Both the position numbers and the translations under genes were made by a program. A DNA stretch of 64,000 nucleotides from Nereocystis luetkeana (Eukaryota; Sar; Phaeophyceae; Laminariales; Laminariaceae): NCBI GenBank assembly GCA_031213475.1, contig JARUPZ010000008.1, positions 8,590,388-8,654,387 on the forward strand, read 5' to 3'. The notes beneath the pieces were generated by a model. That model was not told the origin of the DNA and searched no databases. It saw only the letters and a program-made list of their open reading frames with translations. Below, in pieces: positions 56,701 through 64,000 of the stretch. How positions within the stretch are numbered: position 1 is the first letter of the stretch; each line of letters opens with the position of its first letter.

Positions 56701-59700
56701 TTCGACCCCCACGACGACAGCGACTTCTTGACCATCCACGACAACACCGTCTACAACAACGGGTACCACGGCATAATCGCCTCCAAGCGCTGCAACGGGG
56801 TTTCCATCCAGGTAGGTTCCGCTTGGGCTCCCTTCGGTTTACACCCGCAGGGCGGCCGTACGCAGCGTTATTTGCTCGGTGTTCATATCTTCAAACCATG
56901 GGAGGACTTTGTGCTTGCAACAATTTCTCCCTGGGGTGCTATGGGCGTCTCAGACGGACACGAAGTGAAAATGACAGCTCTGTACTGGTGCTCGTTCGAC
57001 CGGGCTTGATGTCGGTATTTCAAGGGACGCCGGTTGGGACGCCGGTTTAACGTCACACATTCATCAAGACCCCTGGACCGATTCCCCCCCTCCCCTATCC
57101 GTCTGCAAGAAAGTCAAGCAGTTCTTAGTAGGACATAGCTCACCCATTCATGCGGCTAGCCCAACACCTCACGTTTCGCTCCGCGCTTGATGCATACAAT
57201 TTCTGCCTCGTCGGTGGAAACTCTACGTGCCCCGTCCCGGCATTTGAAGGAGTGCGACGGTACGACCACGGTAATGCATGATGTCGAGTACCAGCTCTCC
57301 CCCCCCCGCCTATTCTTTATAGCCACTGCCTTTTGTTCTTCAACCGACTCTCAGGGAAACGAGGTCTATGGCGGTGATACTGCCGGCATATTCCTTCACC
57401 GAAGCAGTGACGACGCCACAGTAAGAGGTGAGAAGTCGTGATCGCACGAGGCAGCCCGCCTGGAAGATGTCAAAGTCACAGGTGGTGGGGGCGTACCACG
57501 AGGTAGCACGAAATCGTTCAATATATTTCCAACGCTACACGGTTGCTCGTCGTATGTATTGGTCGACCGTTTGTCAGCCAGGCTGTTGCGCGCTTTATCG
57601 GCAGACGTTGTAGAGGTATGTCGAAATTGGCCCACATCATGAGTTGTTCGTGGAGGGATGGAGATGTATCATATTATGGCGGACCCTAGTGGACAGGGAC
57701 ACGAAGTTTTGGTAAATATAGGCAAACATGTAGATTTGTGTGTGTGTGCCGTGGGCCCTATTTACTATGGTCCCCCGTAATAATATATATGCTTGTAGGA
57801 ACTTCGTGCAGCAGTATATTTTGTACATAACTGTGTTCAAGTTGTAGTCATTTGTTGTGAATGGCGGGGTAATTGTTGATGTTGATATATAATCGCTATA
57901 TTGCATACCAGGTACCAGTAAACACGCTGTACCAACGTATAACGAGGGATTTTATTCAATACAGAAGTAAAAGAGTTTTATTTACCACTACAAAAACAAA
58001 CGTGTTTTACATCATGGGACAGAGTTGTGCGTGGCCGCAAGACACACGAGAAGGAAAAACAAAGAAGAGGAAGCATTCATATCCTCGATCCAGAACTCCG
58101 GTGCACGTTGTCATTACGGGATAGCGCGTGACTACCACTGTCTTGAGCGTCAGCATGCGGGGGGCAAGGGAAGGACAACCCACATCAAACTGTGTTGGAC
58201 TCCTCACGAAACTGACTAAAAACGAACAAATTCGCAATAATATAGCACCATACCTGGAAGCACGTGCACCATTTTATGTACCATCAATGTTTGTAGTTTT
58301 ATTCTATTCCCTGGCACATGGTACACAACACAGACCACAGCAACAGAAAGTAGCCAGTCCTTCATCGCTTTCCCGGAGCTCTCTCTAGAACGTAAAGCAG
58401 GAGCTGGAGATGCAACGTGAAAACCTGCCCGAAGATCGTGAGCTACGAGGATGCAACGGTGTTGTCCTTGGGGTTTGACTTGGATGCACGCAATCGAGGG
58501 GAGGGGGGCGGGAAGGAGGAGGGAGGGAACACCACAACTACGAGTGTTTTTTTTTTTTCATGTTTGGCAGATTCGTTTCCCGGACAACTTCAAGCGGGCG
58601 CAGTCAGGCTCTCCGCGGCCTCTCCTGCGGACGCTGGACGAGGGCCCTCCCTCACACACCAGAACAGACACGGCGCTTGTACCCGGCCGAATTGGAAACG
58701 CGGCGGCCGAAGGAGAAACGTGACCCACACAACATCACAGCAGCGGCCCACCCTTCAAAATATTTATAATGCTCCAAGAAACGTCAAGTTGCGCCGTGTG
58801 AAAAAAGGCACCGTAAAATCAAGTCTAAGAATGCTCGAAAAATTGAAAAATTAGAAGCTCTCATTCGCTAGTAGTATCAGTGCCAAGATTTCAACAACCA
58901 CGGTGTTCAGCATGAGGCTCACACGAGGTGCACCTCGGGCCACGTAGTGGGCCACTCTTCCCCGCGAACGCTACGGGCCTGCCCGATCGCCTGCCCTTGG
59001 AATGTCAGGCACCCAAGATCGTCAAACCTCCTCGGGGAGGCTAAACTTGCTTGTTGAAGCCGCATGTTTCGATTTCACTTATGCGCGATGTCTCAAGTAT
59101 ATGCCGGTGTGTTTTTTATCTCCTCGGAACCTTACTCGATAGCACGAAACTATCGCTCCCGTACCAGGTAACTACGTCCACGACAACGGCGACGCTGGGA
59201 TGGCGATGCTCGAGTCCTTCGGGGCTGACGTGTCGAACAACAAGTTCGAGGACAACAGGTACGGCGTCAGGCTCTCCGTGGGATGCGGCAACAACGTCTT
59301 CTCCAACAACGTCATCAGCCGCTCTACCGAGTGAGAAACGTTTCCTGCCAGGTTTTTGCATGTAGGCCATGGCGATCCGTCTCTCCATCCTTCTGTCTGT
59401 GGAGGGGACAAACTAGGTTTCCCCCAGCCCATTTGATCTCCTGACATCTTTGATATGGCCTGGGCACATTTAATATCGAGGGGATGTTATCCACCCCATA
59501 TCTCCGGGTTTGCCGTTGACTCCAATATCTAGACATGTTTTCAGGCCATCTTGTTGCAGCCGCTCGTTCGACACGCTGCTGTTGGGGGGCTGGCTCGTGC
59601 CTTAGCATCGCGGGTACCTACCTCATCCTAGTGTTCGTCTACAGCAGAGGCGTTCTACGATAGAGGTTCACCCTATTTTTTCTCAGGCCCCTCACTTGAG

Positions 59701-61322
59701 GAGCTCCATACCTCACCCGAAAACTGACTTGAGCAAATAGCAGATTGCATCCCATAGGGAACAAGCCTCTGACTCAAGCATACACACACGTCGTCAATTT
59801 TGAAAACAAGTTTGGCATTCCGACGACTTTGGGTTAAGGAACCCCGTCCTTTCATAAAATACTCTATTACGGGGGACCATAGTTAATAGGACCAAATATT
59901 GTAAGTAAAAATTGTCAAATATATAGGTTTTCAAGTATACCATAGGTCCTATTAACTATGGTCCCCCGTAATAGCGGAACTGTGCCACCGCTATTGTAGA
60001 ACGCGTCAGCAGATTGTGATTATCTCCAGATTGGCCTTCCGCACTTTCTCAACGGGGGTCTATACCTCGAATTTGGGGCGCTGCAGTGGTCAAAACTACG
60101 GCAGTCGTGGTCAAAATTCAGACGACAAAAAAACGAGGCAACATACCACCCCGCACTGAACGTTGTCATTGTACTTGCGAACGGCTGCACATCCCCCGTC
60201 AGCAATCGCCACCCACGAAATCGGGCCACGTTTCTCTTGGAGTTTGTGGTGACGTCGAGCGCAACGGTCGTAAACAGTCGGGAACGACTCATGATGTGTT
60301 TTTCGTGAACCAAAAACCGCCAGCCAGCAGAACGTGAGATTCGCAGAATCGACAAAACATTCAAGTTCTCGCGCCTGGGACTGCCGCAGTATCAATATGG
60401 CTGCAACAGCTACACTGCGAAAATGGATTCACGCAACGTTCCTCGCTGATCGCTTTCAACCATGAAACCGATGTACTCGAAGGAAGTGCAGAAAAGCAAA
60501 ACACGATCGCGCGAGAGATACCGCAGTACACTATTAGACCACTGGAAGTAAAAAAAAGGGAACAGAAAAGACGAAACGCCATGGGATATGGTTTGGCACA
60601 CGCAGTTTTTGTGAACCCGAGAGAACATGGAACTTATTCGAGCATACAACTTAGTCCGCTTTCAAGTCGTTGTCATATTTTGGCGAAAACGCCTACTACG
60701 ATTATACCACTGAAGTACTACTCTGTTGATTGCGCGAGGTCGATAACACATTCCTGAGAGTTCCGTCGTGGCCTTAAGCTTAACCCCTTTAGCACCGCAC
60801 TCCCACTGTGGGGACGAAGCACTCAAATTCCAAGTAGTTTGTCCCCCGAACGGGGCTGCGGTCCTAGAAGGGTTAAAACTGTTCGGGCGGAGAGCAAAGC
60901 GTATATCGGTAAGAGCTATCACACCGCACAGTATGCAGGCAGTACTACTGCTTGCTGTCGTTTCTTGCTCGAATGACCTCTTGTTGTGAACACCTGCCCT
61001 CCTCAGGTTCAACACCTTCTCGTACATTGGAGCCGACAAGCCGGAGGTTGGTGATTCCGGACGGTCCCAAAATACCGTATTCCGAGAGAACACCATCGTC
61101 GGTGGAGGGCAGAGCGTCAAGATCAAGGAGGCGGACGGTACCCAGTTCATCGACAACACGTTCGAGAATGCTACACAGATCCGATTCGACGGCGCCAAGG
61201 GGACCCTCATGTCGGGGAACGTCGGTCTCGACCATTCGGAGGTGCAGGTCGCCAATGACGCTTGTTTCGACGAGCGCTCTGACGAGAGCTTAAAGGTCGT
61301 AGACTTCGAGCCCGTCTGCTAG
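53745..61322 (+). CDS. Mannuronan C5-epimerase, 7 exons, 503 aa
   Basis: The product should convert D-mannuronate to L-guluronate residues within alginate, at or outside the plasma membrane. Exons: 53745-54092, 54704-54817, 55962-56177, 56530-56811, 57355-57427, 59168-59330 and 61007-61322. They total 1512 nt, and every junction is GT-AG with matching phase (0,0,0,0,1,0 up to codon splits at G345 and E399). The ATG at 53745 has A at -3 and starts a hydrophobic signal-peptide-like N-terminus (about residues 1-21). Residues 155-500 resemble the right-handed beta-helix of AlgG-like epimerases. Visible motifs are YGHQ (264-267), the catalytic-type DPHDDSD (285-291), ASKRC (310-314), FLHRSSDD (333-340), and repeated DN/NN turns. 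No frameshift or stop is present, so the gene appears intact. Family membership is from recognition of the sequence; enzyme activity is inferred. Weakest points are the exact start and exon 5, which is only 73 nt. Introns measure 611, 1144, 352, 543, 1740 and 1676 bp, and several contain repeats. Confidence 0.92.
56812..57354 (+). other. Epimerase intron 4 carrying a poly-C-bounded dispersed repeat
   Basis: Positions about 57086-57310 of this 543-bp intron match (diverged) the repeat at 8050-8350 in the same orientation and the one at 4430-4710 inverted. Shared pieces include a CCGTCCCGGCATT-like core and homopolymer C runs at both edges. The insertion is confined to the intron and leaves the splice sites GTAGGT and TCTCAG intact. 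Confidence 0.65.
57674..57780. mobile_element. MITE-1 copy in epimerase intron 5
   Basis: This is a 107-bp palindromic element. Its left end is degraded (TTATGGCGGACC), its right end is canonical (GGTCCCCCGTAA), and TA lies at both flanks. It sits in the 1740-bp intron 5, where no other coding exon is needed to keep the reading frame. Confidence 0.85.
59640..59858 (-). repeat. Dispersed repeat in intron 6, inverted copy of 7057-7258
   Basis: Shared blocks, inverted relative to the 7-kb copy, include the GAGGCGTTCTACGATAGAGG end, the TCACTTGAGGAGC block, the ACTTGAGCAAAT-like middle and the AAGGAACCCCGTC end. No terminal repeats or coding capacity are visible, so the class is unknown. Confidence 0.7.
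59867..59971. mobile_element. MITE-1 copy in epimerase intron 6
   Basis: This is a full-length 105-bp copy with both termini intact (TTACGGGGGACC and GGTCCCCCGTAA) and TA on each side. It is close to consensus, so it is probably a recent insertion. Confidence 0.9.
60784..60872. mobile_element. MITE-2 copy in epimerase intron 6, flanked by TTAA
   Basis: Palindromic element of about 89 bp. The left arm CCCCTTTAGCACCGCAC pairs with the right arm GCTGCGGTCCTAGAAGGG. TTAA occurs exactly outside both ends (60780-60783 and 60873-60876). TTAA target duplications with C-rich ends are known for piggyBac-type elements, so a piggyBac-driven non-autonomous element is the inference. Confidence 0.7.
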
Positions 61323-64000
61323 CCCAAGCAGCGAGTTCGTCAACTGTTAGTTTAGCCCACCCTCTACCCCATGTTCCTTGTTTCGACGAGAGCTTCTCTC
61401 CGGTTTGCATATTTTGGGGATTTGCCCGGCACACAGGGATTTGTTTTTGGGAATTCCGAACGTGACTACGAGTAAAGACGATGGGTTTCGGGCTTGATTG
61501 GTGTCGGAGTACCGGCGTCCGTGACCGAAGCACGCGCGCCGCCCGATTTGTCCCCCGATCGCCATTGCGATACGAAGTATTAGCTCTACCGCCTGTTACT
61601 GTAGAGGGCCACCCGACGACGAGGGTTTTGGGCAGACGTTCAGCGCCTGTGCCCTAGATAAGTGAGTATGCAGTACTGCTCACTCACCAAAGAGCGTACA
61701 GCACATATCATGCTCATGACGCTTGTTTCTGCTTGCAGGCGTTACTGTTTCAACTGGTGGCACGCATAGATATCATACCGTTGGGGGGGGCTCTCGCGTA
61801 TACGTCTGTACGAGTAAAATAACGGGTATTGTCCGGGATCGAGCCCTCGAATACGATATCCACGGAGGGTCAAATGCGTTACGCCAGGCTATAATTTTAC
61901 TGTAGCAGTACCTCACGTGGACACATTGGTTGCTGTCGTGAGACTCCCCAAGGAGAGCGTTCGGCAGGGCGAACCGGTTTTGGGTGGTCTAAACCCCCAA
62001 GCCCTTTATTTCAAGACCACGTGGGAACGAGTACTAGGTGGTGTGCTGTAGTTACAAAGAAGTGTTCACAATTTGAATAATTTTGCTCTTGGTTTATCGA
62101 GGAAGACCTGGCGAAGATCCAGCGATGGGAGGCGCCCCTAGAGGGCGAATTGTAGTTTTTTGTCACCTGGAAACGCAACGATGGGAGGCGCCCCTAGAGG
62201 GTGATTTTTATTTTTTTTTGTCACCCGGAAACACGCACCTAGTGTACAGCTTTTGTTCGCGTGCTGCTGTGATAGATACGCTTACCCCCGTGGGGTTGGC
62301 GAGGTGCTTGAAGCGTGTGACAATACAAGAAGACCGCAAGGGAAGGCACGAACTTTTCAACGTAGTAAAAGCGTTGTTCTCGGTAGCGTACATGTATCGT
62401 GATGGAAAGTACATTCAGGACGTTGTACGACAGCGCCAGGTGTGGGATAAACCCACAGATATAGTTGCACCGCCGGGAACTTCGGCGCCGGTCGTGTTCA
62501 TGGTGTAACCGTATCGCACGACGGTGTAAACCTCACAGCCCGGTGACAATATTCGGGTTAGCTCCGAAACCAGTTATCACCCGGTGTGTCATACTCCGCG
62601 GGTGTGACAGCGTACCCCGGTGATGAAGTAAGTGTATACTTCGGAAATTGATTTGGCGTATCACTACTTTTTTGGGGGGGGGGGGTGATAGCAGTAGTTG
62701 TAAAGGAGCTGGTGGCCACACTCGAGGCTGGAAGAAGTGTGATGGTACTTGATGCCTGGGAGGTTTCGCTGCCGCTTTCGGCAAAGACGGGCAGGAGGTG
62801 TAGCGCCAGTGGTTGTGGTTTGGGTTTGCCAAACTGTACTTTTGTTGTGGCAGCCACTCAGCAGCAGATGCAGTCAGTGCCTGGGGCGTCGACGTAGCTA
62901 TGCCGTGGCGGGCGTTTGTCAACAGCAGGAGGTACACTTGGGTGTGGTTTGCCGCAAAAAAAAACACGTGGTCGAGCCTTGAGTGGCCGTAGCGGCAGTC
63001 ACTTGCTCCCCACGGCTTTGGGCCATGGGTTTGTACGGCCAGGCAGCTCCCCTACAAACATTTTCCTGGTCTCCATACCATGCTGTGGTACGCTCGCACA
63101 CACGTACGTGTGGGTACGACGTTCTTGCTCGCGTGCGAGATATCACCCAGAGGTGATGTCTAGGAGGTGCCATACTGATCATGAGGCATGACACCGCATG
63201 GGGAGTGGTACAACGTGCGCCGGTGATCTATCAAGTACCGGTACCAGGGATGTAGTTCAGGGATTTTTGTTCAACACCCGTGTAGTGTACTTCGGGGGTG
63301 AGGTATACAACATAAAGGGTTTTATCTACACTGCCGTTAAAGTACTGTAATATGTACCAGGTATGCTGTGAGTTTCGCACCTGGGGGGAGGAATCATTAG
63401 CGTTCGTCCCGGGCGGATCGATGCTGAGTCCTGCTGCGCGGCAAGGAGCTCACTATCACAGGTCTTTCTGTGTTGTACGTATATCGAAATCCGTTGTCAT
63501 CGTCGTTTTCTGGATTGTGGGGGAGAGAAATTCCACCCATCGGTCAGACACCTGTGCTGCAGCTTCCTGCAATCTTAGAGTATCTCGACCACCCCCATTT
63601 TGCCGTATCTCTCTCTACCTTCTGTAACGTCGACCGGGTTCTAACTATTGTCGTACGGTGTACAGTTATCTTCGGACGATCAAGCTCCGGATGGTGCGGT
63701 ACCATTCGACTACTCCGAATTAACTCGAGCGAAAACCAAGTTTGAAAATAAAAGTTATTCCGAACCCCCGGCTACTTGTGCCCCCCCCCCCCCCCCCGCC
63801 CCATAAAAAAAAACAAAGTGGGCTGGGTGGGGCGGCAGAAAAAGGCACAAACCACTGAGTTGGATGACCAACCCAGTGACTACCTTTTGTCTACTCAACC
63901 TCGCAACATGCGCTTGGCTGCGACCGACATGGTAATGCTGACTTGGAAGTGATGTCTTTTGTAGAGGGGACGGCGTGCGGGGCCGTCACATTGTAACCTC
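61323..64000. other. Downstream of the epimerase: no gene recognised
   Basis: Contents are a tandem duplication of about 57 bp (62120-62237; GATGGGAGGCGCCCCTAGAG twice), a G-run at 62671-62683, one TACCAGGTA at 63355, and a C-run at about 63781-63797. Frames such as 62083-62508 have no family resemblance. No polyadenylation signal could be assigned to the epimerase with confidence. Confidence 0.5.

Noticed and set aside
58417..58854. Open frames inside epimerase intron 5 (about 145 codons)
   Set aside because: Phase-correct splicing from 57427 to 59168 needs no exon here, and the translation shows no beta-helix or other motif.
62083..62508. 142-codon frame downstream of the epimerase
   Set aside because: It begins inside a 57-bp tandem repeat, and the remainder has no recognisable domain or exon-boundary support.
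2363..63363. TACC[A/T]GGTA as a transcription-factor site or splice signal
   Set aside because: It occurs in both orientations, inside transposons and intergenic repeats, as overlapping pairs, and as clean insertions relative to sister copies. That fits insertion scars better than a selected binding site.

Overview
This looks like nuclear DNA of a brown alga (Phaeophyceae). The only intact protein-coding gene I can assemble is a seven-exon mannuronan C5-epimerase at 53.7-61.3 kb, + strand. It has brown-algal-type sequence, a DPHD active-site motif and phase-consistent GT-AG introns. Epimerases with this intron-rich, secreted architecture are typical of brown algal alginate metabolism. Genus and species cannot be decided from the sequence alone.

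Almost everything else is repeat-derived.
- 0-4.7 kb: dispersed repeats, a cluster of short palindromic MITEs, one orphan exon of an AKR7-type aldo/keto reductase and a roughly 60-bp minisatellite.
- 4.7-6.8 kb: a decayed non-LTR retrotransposon on the minus strand, with a MITE inside it.
- 7-19 kb: mostly unannotatable sequence with local duplications, including two modules that carry telomere-like CCCTAA tracts inside CCATGG-rich sequence.
- 19.1-23.5 kb: a complete-looking non-autonomous LTR retrotransposon with two LTRs of about 0.4 kb, a 5-bp target duplication, a broken Gag-like frame with a zinc knuckle and acidic repeats, and no pol.
- 24-36 kb: tRNA-related SINEs, a 5'-truncated LINE, and an inverted copy of that LINE's 3' end.
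- 36-44 kb: a diverged segmental duplication; the second copy carries an array of 11-bp palindromes.
- 45-53 kb: more SINE/LINE material, including a LINE copy that has lost its catalytic YADD segment.
- 53.7-61.3 kb: the epimerase gene, whose introns host MITEs and other repeats.
- 61.3-64 kb: no gene seen.

The most unusual signal is at very small scale. I counted 36 exact copies of the 9-mer TACC[A/T]GGTA; about 0.5 would be expected by chance. Where a copy lies inside a MITE or a duplicated segment, comparison with a sister copy shows a clean 7-bp insertion at a TA dinucleotide. A second motif, TATTAATA, behaves as a 6-bp insertion at TA. Its inner TT/AA equals the terminal bases of the abundant 105-bp MITE (TTACGG...CCGTAA). 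The simplest reading is that both motifs are excision footprints of TA-targeting cut-and-paste transposons, left in large numbers across the genome.
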